Made by a program: the position numbers and the translations under genes
Origin: Clostridiales bacterium
Lineage (GTDB): Bacteria; Bacillota; Clostridia; Oscillospirales; Oscillospiraceae
Direction: 5' to 3'
Length of the DNA stretch: 54,675 bases
NCBI GenBank assembly: GCA_022772525.1
Contig: JALFAD010000012.1
Coordinates: forward strand, 1-54,675
Shown: positions 15,164 to 24,042 of the stretch, piece after piece
How positions within the stretch are numbered: position 1 is the first letter of the stretch
Layout: each line of letters begins with the position of its first letter
Notes under the pieces: model-generated
What the model saw: the letters and a program-made list of their open reading frames with translations, nothing else
Databases searched by the model: none
What the model was told of the DNA's origin: nothing

Positions 15164-17485
15164 TCAATCCCGGGCCGCCGCGTCGGTGAATTCCAAAGTA
15201 ATTGTGGTGCCAACGGGAACCTTGGCTCCCTTGGGTACGCTCTGGGCCGTCGCCGTGACCTGCATGGAAATCTCGTCGTTGCCCGTGACCAGAATGTACA
15301 GCCCCAGCTTTCCGGCGGCGTCGCTGGCCTGCTGCCGGTTTAGCCCTGTAAAGTCCGGCACCTCCACCGCTTTCTGCTCCGGCGTCTGCCCCAGGTACAG
15401 CAGCACCTGGCTGCCGCCGGGCACCGTCTGCCCCGGTTCGGGAATCTGGGCCGTCACGGTTTCTCCGCTTCCGACAAATTGTGCGGTCAAACCTATTCTT
15501 TTTAGTTTACTCTCTGCTTCCTTTCCTGTCAAGTCGATAAATTTCTCCAAAACGATTTCTTTTCCCTGTGCTTCCTCCGGGGAAAAGTGCCGCTCCACCC
15601 CAAGATAGGGCAGAATGTCCGCCATCACCGCGCCCACGGTAGGCGCCGCCATGACGCCGCCGGAGATGTAGATGCCCGTCTGCCGGGAGGGGGTGTCCAG
15701 CGCCACCAGCACGATGTACTCCGGGTCGTTCATGGGGGCGATGCCCACGAAGGAGACAATCTTATCCAGCACCCGCTGACCGTTTTCGTCAAATACGTCG
15801 ATTTTCTCGCTGGTGCCGGTTTTGCCGCCGATGGAGAAGCCCGCCACCTTGGCGTTCTTCGCCGTTCCCTCGGTGACCACGGATTCAATGAGGGTACGCA
15901 TGGTGTCGGAGGTTTCCTTGGAAATGGTCTGCCGCACCACCGTAGGCTCCGCCTGCATAACGGTGTTCCCATCGGCGTCAATAATTTCAGAGACAATGTA
16001 GGGTTCCAGCAGATTTCCGCCGTTGACCACAGAGGCGATGGCCCGCACCAGCTGCAAGGGCGTCAACTTGAAGGTCTGCCCGAAGGAGCCGGAGGTCAGG
16101 GAGGCGGTGCCCCATTTGTCGGTGTTGGTCACCAGCGCCTTGTCAAAGAACACGCCCTTGCTCTCCCCCGCCAGATCGATGCCGGTTTTTTCCAAAATTC
16201 CAAATTTCTCAATATATTCGTAGAACCGCTCGCCCCCCAGCTTCAGGGCAATGTGGGCAAAGGCAATGTTGCAGGAATTCTGCAAGGCCTGGGGTGTCTT
16301 TTCCGCCCCGTGACCGGCGGAGCGCCAGCAGTGCAGCCGCTGGGCCCGGCCCGGAATCTGCTCCGAACCGGAGCAGTGGAAGGAGGTATTTAAGTCAATG
16401 GCCCCGCAGTCCAGCGCCGCCGCCATGGTCAGCACCTTGAAGGTCGACCCCGGCTCATAGCCATCGGACAGCACCCGGTTGCGCCACTGCTTGAGTCTCG
16501 CGGCGGACAGGGCATCGGTGTAAGCCTTCTGCCTTTGCAGGTATTCCTCACTGTCCGGCTGGCAGGACAGGTAGCTCAGGCGCATTTCCTCTATCTGCGC
16601 CGCCACATCCGGGTCGGCTACCTCCAGATAATTGTTAGGGTCGTAGCTGCCCAGCGTCGCCATGGCGAGGATTTCCCCGGTTTTGCAGTTCATCACCAGC
16701 CCGAAGGCCCCGTTCTGTACGTCATAGCGCCCGATGGCCGCTTGCATCTGCTTTTCCAGGCAGGCCTGCACCGTGGCGTCCAGCGTCAGAATCACGCTGT
16801 CGCCCTGTCGGGCGGACACGTAGTTTTCATAGGAAAAGGGCATATCCATCTCATTATTGCCCTTGGTGGTGATGACCCGCCCGGCTTTGCCGGAGAGGTA
16901 GCTGTCATAGGCCGCCTCCACCCCCTCGCAGCCGTCGCCGGAGGAATTGGTGAAGCCGATGACCTGAGCCGCCAGGCTGTGATTCGGATACACCCGCCGG
17001 GTGGCAGGCTCCAGATGGATGCCGGAAATGTTCTTCGTATTGATGTAGTCCCGGATTTCGGCGGCGGTTTCCTCACTGACAAAGGCGCCCACCTGCTTAT
17101 AGCGCTTCCGGGTGTCTGAGGCCTGCTGGGTGATCCATTCCGGGTCTTTTTCCAGAATTTCCCCCAGCGTCTGAGACAAATCCCCAATGTCCGCCTTGGA
17201 CTGCTTCAGCTCGTGGGGGTCTAGGTATACATTTTCCACCGTCACCGAGGAGGCCAGCAGATTCATGTTCCGGTCAAAGATTTCGCCCCGCTGGGCCATC
17301 ACGGAGGTGGTGCGGGTCTGATTGCGCAGGGCAAGGTTTGCGTAGTATTCGTAGTCCCGAATCATCAGGCCGTACAGCCGCACCCCCACCGGCAAGAATG
17401 CCGCCAAGCCCAGCAGCAGAGCCGCCGCCATCACCCGCCTGTGCTGGCCCGAATTCAGCCGCAGGCGGTCATACTGTTTTCCCAT
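15164..17485 (-). CDS. Class B penicillin-binding protein with PASTA repeats (FtsI/SpoVD type)
   Basis: The 773-residue protein has an N-terminal membrane helix (about 19-41), a dimerisation domain and a transpeptidase domain with S347-x-x-K (STFK), SCN and KTGTS. Two C-terminal PASTA domains follow (about 650-705 and 715-770; KFIDLTGKEAESKLK and DFTGLNRQQASDAAG). It cross-links septal peptidoglycan outside the membrane. Its place between ftsL and murE is that of pbpB/spoVD in Bacillus; with a single gene here, the vegetative and sporulation roles cannot be separated. An insert-like stretch (ADPDVAAQIEEMRLSYLSCQ) precedes the active-site Ser. Start at 17485, after AAGGGGGGCGGACC. Confidence 0.92.
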   Translation of the reverse strand: MGKQYDRLRLNSGQHRRVMAAALLLGLAAFLPVGVRLYGLMIRDYEYYANLALRNQTRTTSVMAQRGEIFDRNMNLLASSVTVENVYLDPHELKQSKADIGDLSQTLGEILEKDPEWITQQASDTRKRYKQVGAFVSEETAAEIRDYINTKNISGIHLEPATRRVYPNHSLAAQVIGFTNSSGDGCEGVEAAYDSYLSGKAGRVITTKGNNEMDMPFSYENYVSARQGDSVILTLDATVQACLEKQMQAAIGRYDVQNGAFGLVMNCKTGEILAMATLGSYDPNNYLEVADPDVAAQIEEMRLSYLSCQPDSEEYLQRQKAYTDALSAARLKQWRNRVLSDGYEPGSTFKVLTMAAALDCGAIDLNTSFHCSGSEQIPGRAQRLHCWRSAGHGAEKTPQALQNSCNIAFAHIALKLGGERFYEYIEKFGILEKTGIDLAGESKGVFFDKALVTNTDKWGTASLTSGSFGQTFKLTPLQLVRAIASVVNGGNLLEPYIVSEIIDADGNTVMQAEPTVVRQTISKETSDTMRTLIESVVTEGTAKNAKVAGFSIGGKTGTSEKIDVFDENGQRVLDKIVSFVGIAPMNDPEYIVLVALDTPSRQTGIYISGGVMAAPTVGAVMADILPYLGVERHFSPEEAQGKEIVLEKFIDLTGKEAESKLKRIGLTAQFVGSGETVTAQIPEPGQTVPGGSQVLLYLGQTPEQKAVEVPDFTGLNRQQASDAAGKLGLYILVTGNDEISMQVTATAQSVPKGAKVPVGTTITLEFTDAAARD

Positions 17486-17584
17486 GGTCCGCCCCCCTTC
17501 ATGAAATTGCCAACAATGGGCAGCAAGGGAAACCCTCGCCGCCCATTGCAGCTTATATCACCATTGTATGGGGCCAATGACCGT

Positions 17585-18058
17585 TTATGCAAACAGGCCG
17601 CTGAGGAACCACCGGATTTCCTCCAGCCTTGTTCTTTCCGGCTCCGGCTTCGGGATGGTAACGTACACTGTCCGCACCTCCAGCTGTGACTTAGGCACCA
17701 TGCCCAGCGCCTGAGCCTTGACGCGGATGTCCTCCAGATCATACTGGGAACGGTAGTCGGCCTTCAGTTCCGCGTTTTCGCTGTTCAGCCGGGAGACATA
17801 ATTCGACATGGTCTGATAATCCGTCCAGTCGTCCCGAATCTGAAGAACGCCCACCGTCATCACCGCCAGCAGCACCAGCGCGGTGACAATGCCAAAAATC
17901 GCCACGGGGTCCAGATAAATGACTTCAACCTTGCGAAGCCGTTCCAGCGGGAGCTTGCTTTTCGCCTGTTTCTTCTTTTCCTGAAGCTCCAGCTGGCGGG
18001 CTTCACTGCCATGAATGTAAAACTGCCCAACGTATTGGATTTTCGGTTTCTGATTCAT
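17585..18058 (-). CDS. ftsL: FtsL-like septum protein
   Basis: The 157-residue bitopic protein has a basic cytoplasmic N-terminus (LQEKKKQAKSKLPLERLRK), one membrane helix (AIFGIVTALVLLAVMTVGVL) and a short extracellular coiled coil (YQTMSNYVSRLNSENAELKA). The conserved FtsL/DivIC end is DLEDIRVKAQALGMVPKS. FtsL, DivIC and FtsQ form the trimer that activates the septal synthase. The assignment rests on topology and on its place between rsmH and the transpeptidase gene, because FtsL sequences are poorly conserved. Confidence 0.8.
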   Translation of the reverse strand: MNQKPKIQYVGQFYIHGSEARQLELQEKKKQAKSKLPLERLRKVEVIYLDPVAIFGIVTALVLLAVMTVGVLQIRDDWTDYQTMSNYVSRLNSENAELKADYRSQYDLEDIRVKAQALGMVPKSQLEVRTVYVTIPKPEPERTRLEEIRWFLSGLFA

Positions 18059-18129
18059 GGAGATGACTTCCTTTCGGACATAGAGATTAAGACATGGCGG
18101 CTTGAGGGCAAGCCGTCCTGCTGTGTATA

Positions 18130-19065
18130 TTACAGTTTTTCACAGATACGAAGCTTCGCGCTTCTGGCTCGGGGGTTGCGTTCCAGTTCTTCCTCGCCGG
18201 AGACGATGGGTTTTCTGGTGATGAGCTTCACCTGGGGTTTCTTGCCGCAGATGCACACCGGGAACTCCGGCGGGCAGGTGCAGCCCCTGGCAGCCTCCGC
18301 CATGGCCTGCTTGACAATTCGGTCTTCCAGCGAATGGAAGGTAATGACCGCCAGCCGTCCGCCGGGGTTCAGGCAGGGAATGGCCTTCTGCATGACCCGC
18401 TCTACGCTGCCCAGTTCATCATTGACGGCGATACGGATTGCCTGAAAGCTACGCTTCGCCGGATGCTGCTTCTCCCGCAAGGCGGAGGCGGGCATGGCGG
18501 AGCGGATGATGTCCACCAGCTCCAGCGTGGTTTCGATTTCCTTCTCCTCCCGCCGCTTGCAGATAGCGGCGGCAATCCGGGGGGCAAAGCGCTCCTCGCC
18601 GTAATCGAATAAAATCCGCTTTAATTCTTCGTAAGGCCACTGGTTCACGATCTGCTTTGCGTCCAGCGTGTCTTCCCCGTTCATACGCATATCCAGCGGC
18701 GCGTCCGCCATATAGGAAAAGCCCCGCTGACCGTCGTCCAGCTGGGGGGACGATACTCCCAAATCCAGCAGGATGCCGTCCACGCCGGTGATCCCCAGAT
18801 CGTCCAGCGCTTTGTCCAGCTCGCAGAAGTTGCTGTGAACCAGAGTTACCCGGTCACCAAAGGGCGCCAGCCGCTCTCCTGCCGCGGTCAACGCCACCGG
18901 GTCCCGGTCAATGCCGATAAGCCGTCCGGTGGTGAGCTTTTCCGCGATGCGGCTGGAATGGCCCGCCCCGCCTAAGGTGCCGTCCACATAAATGCCATCG
19001 GGTTTGATGTTCAGCCCGTCGATGCACTCTTCCAGCAATACGGAGACATGATGAAATTCGCTCAT
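18130..19065 (-). CDS. rsmH: 16S rRNA (cytosine1402-N4)-methyltransferase RsmH
   Basis: The 311-residue enzyme (formerly MraW) methylates C1402 in the P site of 16S rRNA. Features: MSEFHHVSVLLEECIDGLN, the SAM-binding YVDGTLGGAGHSSRIAEKL, GIDRDPVALTAA, GILLDLGVSSPQLDD, RGFSY, and the C-terminal AVITFHSLEDRIVKQ and RKPIVSGEEELERNPRARSAKLR. It overlaps mraZ by 4 bases. The partner that methylates the same nucleotide on the ribose, RsmI, is also in this window (23065-23913). Confidence 0.97.
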   Translation of the reverse strand: MSEFHHVSVLLEECIDGLNIKPDGIYVDGTLGGAGHSSRIAEKLTTGRLIGIDRDPVALTAAGERLAPFGDRVTLVHSNFCELDKALDDLGITGVDGILLDLGVSSPQLDDGQRGFSYMADAPLDMRMNGEDTLDAKQIVNQWPYEELKRILFDYGEERFAPRIAAAICKRREEKEIETTLELVDIIRSAMPASALREKQHPAKRSFQAIRIAVNDELGSVERVMQKAIPCLNPGGRLAVITFHSLEDRIVKQAMAEAARGCTCPPEFPVCICGKKPQVKLITRKPIVSGEEELERNPRARSAKLRICEKL

Positions 19066-19490
19066 AGTCCGATTGCCTCCAGAGATGCCAACAGTTTTTC
19101 AGGGGTCAGATTCTCCGCCTCAAAGGCAGCAAATTCCTTCGCATCCCAAATCTCCGCCTGACCGGCCCGGCCCACAATCATGACTTCCCGGTCGATGCCC
19201 GCGTAGTCCAGCAGAAACTGATTCAGGCTGAACCGGAACTGCTTATCCGGGGTGCATTCCGCCGCATTCATGAAGATCAGACTGGTAGCGCCCGCCCGCT
19301 GGGAAATGCTCAGGGCGTTGAAGTTGTCGGAAAGGCGCTTCCACTCATCGCTGGTGTAAATCGTCAGGCAGCGGTGACCGCAGTTGACGCCCAACGTCAC
19401 AAAGAACGTATCGCCCAGCTCGCTTCTCAGCTTCGCGGGCACGAAAAGACGGCTCTTTTCGTCCAGCTTCGCACTGTACTTACCGATCAT
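19062..19490 (-). CDS. mraZ: Transcriptional regulator MraZ
   Basis: The 142-residue protein has two AbrB-like SpoVT half-domains, each with the DxxGRxxxPxxLR-type core: LDEKSRLFVPAKLRSEL in the first and YAGIDREVMIVGRAGQAEIWD in the second. MraZ is a ring-forming DNA-binding protein that controls its own dcw operon. It is the first gene, with repeated AAA(G)TGG-type boxes directly upstream. Confidence 0.95.
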   Translation of the reverse strand: MIGKYSAKLDEKSRLFVPAKLRSELGDTFFVTLGVNCGHRCLTIYTSDEWKRLSDNFNALSISQRAGATSLIFMNAAECTPDKQFRFSLNQFLLDYAGIDREVMIVGRAGQAEIWDAKEFAAFEAENLTPEKLLASLEAIGL

Positions 19491-19500
19491 CCGCTTCCCT

Positions 19501-19542
19501 CCTTCCCTTTTACTCCACTTTACTACCCTTTTGCTCCATTTA
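19501..19542 (-). promoter_or_regulatory. MraZ-box array upstream of mraZ
   Basis: On the minus strand four phased elements occur in about 40 bases between promoter and start: AAATGGAGC, AAAAGGGTAGT, AAAGTGGAGT and AAAAGGGAAGG. They form two 20-21-base direct repeats. MraZ of other bacteria binds arrays of short G-rich repeats with roughly one-turn spacing at the same position. The last box merges with the ribosome-binding site. Confidence 0.65.
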
Positions 19543-19547
19543 CGGAC

Positions 19548-19576
19548 AGTATACTACCCTGTCATAGAAAAATCAA
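19548..19576 (-). promoter_or_regulatory. Promoter of the dcw cluster
   Basis: On the minus strand TTGATT (19571-19576), a 17-base spacer and TATACT (19548-19553) precede mraZ by about 60 bases, with the MraZ boxes just downstream. No terminator is visible between mraZ and ftsQ, so this promoter may serve the whole series. Confidence 0.75.
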
Positions 19577-19644
19577 TCTTTTTCTTCTTTTCTTTCCGTT
19601 TTTCCAAAAATTTCCCTATATTTTCAAACACTCGTTCTATAAAA

Positions 19645-21963
19645 TTAGCTGCAAAAGGAAATCTCGCCCCCCTCCAGACAGAGCTTGATGCGGCTGGGCT
19701 TGCGGGAACAGCGCAGTAGGAAGCCGGCAAGTGGCCCCTCCACCTCGCTCTGCACCAGACGGCGCAGCTGCCGCGCCCCGTCCCTGCCGGGACACTTCTC
19801 CAGCAGGAAGCCGGTCAGTTCCGGGGGCAGCTGAAGCTGGGTGCCCATGGCGGCGGTGCGCTCCTGAAGCTGGCGCAGATACTTCTGGACGATGGCCTCC
19901 ATGGCCCCTTTTCCAAGGGCGTCAAAATGCACCGTCTGGTCGATACGCCCCAGAAATTCCGGAGAAAACGCCTGCCGCAGGGCTTCGCCAACCTCCGCCG
20001 AACGGCCTCCGGCGCAGAAGCCCAGTCCTTCGCCCCGAATCTGACCGCCGATATTGGAGGTCATGACCACGATGGTATTGCGGAAGCTGACCCGCCGTCC
20101 GGTGGAATCCGTAAGCACGCCCTCCTCCATAATTTGCAGCAGAATGCCCAGCACCTCCGGGTGGGCCTTTTCCAGCTCGTCAAACAGCACCAGACTGTAG
20201 GGCCGGCGGCGCACCGCCTCCGTCAGCTTGCCGCCCTCCTCATAGCCCACATAGCCGGGCGGCGCACCGATCAGACGGGAAACGCTCTGCTTTTCCGTGT
20301 ACTCCGTCATGTCAAGCCTAAGCATGGCCTCCCGGGAGCCGAAGACCTCCTGGGCCAGCGCCCGGCACAGCTCTGTTTTGCCCACGCCGGTGGGGCCGGT
20401 AAACAGTAAGCTCGCAATGGGCCGGCCTGCGTCCCGAATGCCGGAATAGCCCCGGCGCACCGCTTCCGCCACGGCGGACACCGCCTTTTCCTGCCCCACC
20501 ACCTGTGCCGACAGCAGGCCTTCCAGTTCCAGCAGCCGCTCCCGTTCGCTGGCAGTGAGCCGTCCCACCGGAATCCCGGTTCGCTGGGACACGACCCACG
20601 CAATATCCGCCCCGCCGACGCTGCGGCTTCGCGCAGTGGGTTTTTGCAGGTGCTGCATTTTGTCCCGCAGCTCCGCCGCCCGCTCAAACTGCCGCTCCCG
20701 GACGGCCCCCTGCAATTCTTCCTCCAGTTCCTTCCGGGCCGCGCCGCCGCGGCCCGACTGCATCTCCTCCATCCGCGCCCGGGAGGCCCCCTCGTCCAGC
20801 AGGTCGATGGCCTTATCCGGCAGGTACAAATCCGGCAGATACCGGGTGGACAGCCGCACCGCCTCCTTCAGGGCGTCATCGGAAATCCGCAGATGGTGGT
20901 GCCGTTCCAGACCGGGACGCAGAGCCTTCAGAATCGCCATGGTCGTCTCCTGAGAGGGTTCCTCCACCGCAACAGGACGGAACCTCCGTTCCAGCGCCGC
21001 GTCTTTTTCGATATACTTCCGGTATTCGTCCCGGGTGGTAGCCCCCAGCATTTGCAGCTCTCCCCGGCCCAAGGCGGGCTTGAAGATATTCGCCGCGTCA
21101 ATGGCTCCCTCGGCGGCGCCCGCGCCCACAATGGTGTGCATTTCGTCCACAAAGAGAATCACGTCTCCGCTGCGGCGGATTTCCGACAGCACATCCCGCA
21201 GCCGTTCCTCGAATTCGCCCCGGTACTTAGTGCCCGCCACCAGCGATGCCATGTTCAGGCTCACCAGCCGCTTCTCCTTCAGTTGGGGCGGCACGTTGCC
21301 CATGGCCATCCGCTGGGCCAGCCCCTCGGCGATGGCGGTCTTGCCCACGCCCGGCTCTCCCACCAGCGCCGGATTGTTCTTGCACTTGCGGCACAGGATG
21401 CCGATGACCATATCGATCTCCTTGTCCCGTCCAATCACAGGTTCCATACTCCCGGCCTTCGCGACAAGATCTTCGCTGAACTGCTCCAGCAGTCTCAAGT
21501 TGACCGCCTCCTTTTTCCCTTTGGGGAACGTCTGCCGCTCCCACTGCAAATAGTCCACGGTGTGTGTGAATAAGGCGTCCGGGCTGACGCCGCTGGCCCG
21601 AAGCAATTCCCCCGCGCCGCAGTTCTCCCGCCGGGCCATGGCAAGCACCAGATGCTGCGGCTGAATCTCCCGGCACTTGCACTGCCTTGCCTCCAGGGCC
21701 GCGTCCCGAAGCAGCGCCCGGGCTTCCTCCGTCAGGCCCTGAGGCAGGGGCAGATCCGGCGTGCCCGCCCCGTAAAGGAGCTGCGCCAGCGCCTCCGTCA
21801 GTTCCGGCTCCACCCCCAGCTGCCGCAGTACCAGTCCCATGCCCCCGGCTTCGGAGGTCAGGGCCAGCAGCAGATGGGCAGAGCCTACATAGCTGTGGCC
21901 CAGGTCTCTGGCCTTCCGGGCCGCCGTCTGAATCAGTGCTTCCGTCGATGCGTGGTAACGCAT
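19645..21963 (-). CDS. clpC: ClpC-type AAA+ unfoldase
   Basis: The 772-residue protein has a double Clp N-domain (1-140). The first AAA+ module has Walker A GEPGVGKT near 202-209 and Walker [12 protein letters not shown] short coiled segment with a UVR motif follows ([21 protein letters not shown]). The second AAA+ module has GPTGVGKT and [18 protein letters not shown] after [14 protein letters not shown] matches the LGF-type loop that docks on ClpP, so it probably feeds ClpP, which is not in the window. The UVR motif separates ClpC from ClpB and ClpE. No mcsA/mcsB/ctsR genes are adjacent, unlike in Bacillus. The 155-base gap to mraZ holds only the dcw promoter region. Confidence 0.9.
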   Translation of the reverse strand: MRYHASTEALIQTAARKARDLGHSYVGSAHLLLALTSEAGGMGLVLRQLGVEPELTEALAQLLYGAGTPDLPLPQGLTEEARALLRDAALEARQCKCREIQPQHLVLAMARRENCGAGELLRASGVSPDALFTHTVDYLQWERQTFPKGKKEAVNLRLLEQFSEDLVAKAGSMEPVIGRDKEIDMVIGILCRKCKNNPALVGEPGVGKTAIAEGLAQRMAMGNVPPQLKEKRLVSLNMASLVAGTKYRGEFEERLRDVLSEIRRSGDVILFVDEMHTIVGAGAAEGAIDAANIFKPALGRGELQMLGATTRDEYRKYIEKDAALERRFRPVAVEEPSQETTMAILKALRPGLERHHHLRISDDALKEAVRLSTRYLPDLYLPDKAIDLLDEGASRARMEEMQSGRGGAARKELEEELQGAVRERQFERAAELRDKMQHLQKPTARSRSVGGADIAWVVSQRTGIPVGRLTASERERLLELEGLLSAQVVGQEKAVSAVAEAVRRGYSGIRDAGRPIASLLFTGPTGVGKTELCRALAQEVFGSREAMLRLDMTEYTEKQSVSRLIGAPPGYVGYEEGGKLTEAVRRRPYSLVLFDELEKAHPEVLGILLQIMEEGVLTDSTGRRVSFRNTIVVMTSNIGGQIRGEGLGFCAGGRSAEVGEALRQAFSPEFLGRIDQTVHFDALGKGAMEAIVQKYLRQLQERTAAMGTQLQLPPELTGFLLEKCPGRDGARQLRRLVQSEVEGPLAGFLLRCSRKPSRIKLCLEGGEISFCS

Positions 21964-22047
21964 AGCATTCCCCCCGTCCCTTTCCTTTTTCGGAAAAGCA
22001 TCGCCAGCACAGGGAAAAATTATTCCGAAAAAATTTGCAAAAAGGAA

Positions 22048-22075
22048 TTGCTTTTTCAGAAATCCATGCTACAAT
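22048..22075 (+). promoter_or_regulatory. Ferredoxin promoter
   Basis: TTGCTT (22048-22053), 16 bases and TACAAT (22070-22075) lie about 55 bases before the ferredoxin start. Confidence 0.65.
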
Positions 22076-22128
22076 GAGGATACGTTACTACATATGTAGA
22101 ACAGAAATACTGAACGGAGGTAACTTTC

Positions 22129-22299
22129 ATGGCTTACGTTATTACTGACGCTTGTGTCTCTTGCGGCTCCTGCGCTGAGCAGTGCCCCGTTGAGGCCATT
22201 TCCGAGGGCGACGGCAAGTACGTCATCGACGCTGATGTCTGCGTTTCCTGCGGCTCCTGCGCCGAGCAGTGCCCAAACGAAGCGATCGAGGAAGGCTAA
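22129..22299 (+). CDS. 2[4Fe-4S] ferredoxin, clostridial type
   Basis: The 56-residue protein has two mirror-image cluster motifs, CVSCGSCAEQCP near residues 9-20 and again in the second half. Each has C-x2-C-x2-C-x3-C-P spacing. It is a small soluble low-potential electron carrier for anaerobic metabolism such as pyruvate:ferredoxin oxidoreductase or hydrogenase. Its length matches Clostridium ferredoxins. The start at 22129 follows CGGAGGTAACTTTC. It is transcribed alone: own promoter upstream, terminator hairpin directly downstream. Confidence 0.95.
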   Translation: MAYVITDACVSCGSCAEQCPVEAISEGDGKYVIDADVCVSCGSCAEQCPNEAIEEG

Positions 22300-22318
22300 T
22301 TTTTCTTCATACGCTTGT

Positions 22319-22356
22319 AATTGGCCTGCGCAGCTTTTTGCGCAGGCCAATTTTCT
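22319..22356 (+). terminator. Terminator after ferredoxin
   Basis: A 14-bp stem (AATTGGCCTGCGCA / TGCGCAGGCCAATT) has a 6-nt loop and is followed by TTCTTT. It also forms the leader of trmN6, which starts 10 bases later. Confidence 0.9.
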
Positions 22357-22365
22357 TTGAATCTT

Positions 22366-23055
22366 ATGGAATTTTTACCGAATGGTTATACCCTGAACGT
22401 TCCCGAAGGCGCGTTCCCCTTAAGCACTGACTCCATGGTGCTGATCCCTTTTGTCCGCCTGCCAAAAAGCGCCCGGGTTCTCGACCTTGGCTCCGGCTGC
22501 GGCACGCTGGGGATGCTTCTGTGCGCGCAGAATGAAAGCTGCACCGTCACCGGGCTGGAAATCGACGAAACGGCTCATCTTGCCGCCCTGGAAAACATTC
22601 GCCGCAACGCGCTTTCCCTCCGCATGGAAAGTATATGCGCAGACCTGCGGTCGGTATCTGAGAGGTTTTCTGCCGGCGCTTTTGACCTGTGCGTTTCCAA
22701 CCCGCCCTATTTTTCCGGCGGCCCGGTCAGCAAAAATACACCGCTTGCCCGGCGGGAGGATCTGTGTCCTGCCCGGGAGCTGATGCGTTCGGCTTCCTAC
22801 GCGCTGAAATTCGGCGGCGACTTTTTTCTGGTGCACCGCCCGGAACGGCTGGCGGAGCTAATCGCCGCCGGGGCGGAATTTGCTTTGGAAGCCAAACGGC
22901 TTCGGTTGGTGCGGCACCGGCAGGACGGCCCCGTCAGTCTGATTCTGCTGCAATTCCAGAAGGGAGCGAAGCCGGGTCTAGAATGGGAAGAGCTTGTCCT
23001 TCGCAATCCCGACGGCTCACCTACCCCGGCATACCGGGAAATCTATCATCTTTAG
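22366..23055 (+). CDS. trmN6: tRNA1(Val) A37 N6-methyltransferase family (TrmN6/YfiC)
   Basis: The 229-residue SAM enzyme has VLDLGSGCGTLGMLL (motif I), GLEIDETAHLAALEN and the N6-adenine catalytic motif NPPY in CVSNPPYFSGG. The opening EFLPNGYTLNVPEGAFPLSTDSMVL is typical of the TrmN6 group. It should modify A37 next to the anticodon of tRNA-Val. The start is chosen at the conserved MEFLPNGY; no clear ribosome site is visible and a terminator hairpin sits immediately upstream. It may therefore be expressed by read-through or have a poor leader. It is followed 9 bases later by rsmI. Confidence 0.82.
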   Translation: MEFLPNGYTLNVPEGAFPLSTDSMVLIPFVRLPKSARVLDLGSGCGTLGMLLCAQNESCTVTGLEIDETAHLAALENIRRNALSLRMESICADLRSVSERFSAGAFDLCVSNPPYFSGGPVSKNTPLARREDLCPARELMRSASYALKFGGDFFLVHRPERLAELIAAGAEFALEAKRLRLVRHRQDGPVSLILLQFQKGAKPGLEWEELVLRNPDGSPTPAYREIYHL

Positions 23056-23064
23056 GAGGCCATT

Positions 23065-23913
23065 ATGTCCGCAATGCTGTATCTTGTCCCCACCCCCATC
23101 GGCAATCTGGGAGACATTTCCCTCCGCTGCCGGGAAACGCTGGAAAACGCGGATTTCATCGCCGCGGAGGACACCCGGGTCACGCTGAAATTACTCAATC
23201 ATCTGGGTATTAAGAAAAATCTAGTCAGCTACTATGAGCACAACAAAGCCGCTCAGGGGAGCCGGATCGTAGAGCGGATTCTCGCCGGAGAAACCTGTGC
23301 GCTGGTGTCCGACGCGGGCAGCCCCGCCATTTCCGACCCCGGCGAGGACTTAGTCAAACAGTGTGCCGCTGCGGGGATTCCCGTGTGCGCCATTCCCGGC
23401 CCCTGTGCCGCCATCACCGCCCTGAGCATCTCCGGGCAGGCTACCGGGCGGTTCTGCTTTGAGGGCTTCCTGTCCACTGCAAAAAAAAGCCGCCGGGAGC
23501 ATCTGGATTCCCTGAAAAGAGAGCAGCGCACCATGATTTTTTACGAAGCGCCCCACAAGCTGCTGACCACCCTGACCGATCTGGCCGAGGTTTTCGGCGG
23601 CGACCGACCCATCAGCCTGTGCCGGGAGTTGACCAAGCTGCATGAGGAAGTCGTCCGCACCACCCTTGCCGAAGCGGTGGCCCGCTACACCGAAACACCG
23701 CCCAAGGGGGAGTTCGTCCTGATTGTCGCCGGCGCTCCCGCCGAACAGCAGGAAGCCCCCTCCGAAACCGATGCCGCCGCCCGGGTCAGCCAGCTGATGG
23801 CGGAGGGCGTCAGCCGGAAGGACGCGGTGAAACAGGCCGCAAAGGAGCTGGGCCTGCCCAAAAATGTGGTTTATGACATCGCCCTGAAGGGCTCCGAATC
23901 AGAGGATAATTGA
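23065..23913 (+). CDS. rsmI: 16S rRNA (cytidine1402-2'-O)-methyltransferase RsmI
   Basis: The 282-residue protein of the SAM-dependent tetrapyrrole-methylase fold opens with LYLVPTPIGNLGDISLR. It has FIAAEDTRVTLKLLNHLGI, ALVSDAGSPAISDPGEDLV, IPGPCAAITAL and FEGFLSTAKKSRREHL. It adds the 2'-O-methyl group to C1402 of 16S rRNA. Start after TAGGAGGCCATT. Confidence 0.96.
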   Translation: MSAMLYLVPTPIGNLGDISLRCRETLENADFIAAEDTRVTLKLLNHLGIKKNLVSYYEHNKAAQGSRIVERILAGETCALVSDAGSPAISDPGEDLVKQCAAAGIPVCAIPGPCAAITALSISGQATGRFCFEGFLSTAKKSRREHLDSLKREQRTMIFYEAPHKLLTTLTDLAEVFGGDRPISLCRELTKLHEEVVRTTLAEAVARYTETPPKGEFVLIVAGAPAEQQEAPSETDAAARVSQLMAEGVSRKDAVKQAAKELGLPKNVVYDIALKGSESEDN

Positions 23914-24005
23914 AATTCGACAAATTTTTGTTGATTTTGACACCCGGCCTGCGGTATTCTTTCTTCGACAGTACACCCCCATAGCAATGCGACCAACTGT
24001 CAAGG

Positions 24006-24034
24006 GCCGCACCGGTTCTCCCCCGGTGCGGCTC
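24006..24034. terminator. Hairpin between convergent genes rsmI and the SPOCS gene
   Basis: GCCGCACCGG (24006-24015) pairs with CCGGTGCGGC (24023-24032) across a 7-nt loop. The plus side is followed by TCTAATCATTTT, so it may end rsmI; the minus side has only a short T run. The rest of 23914-24042 shows nothing recognisable. Confidence 0.55.
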
Positions 24035-24042
24035 TAATCATT

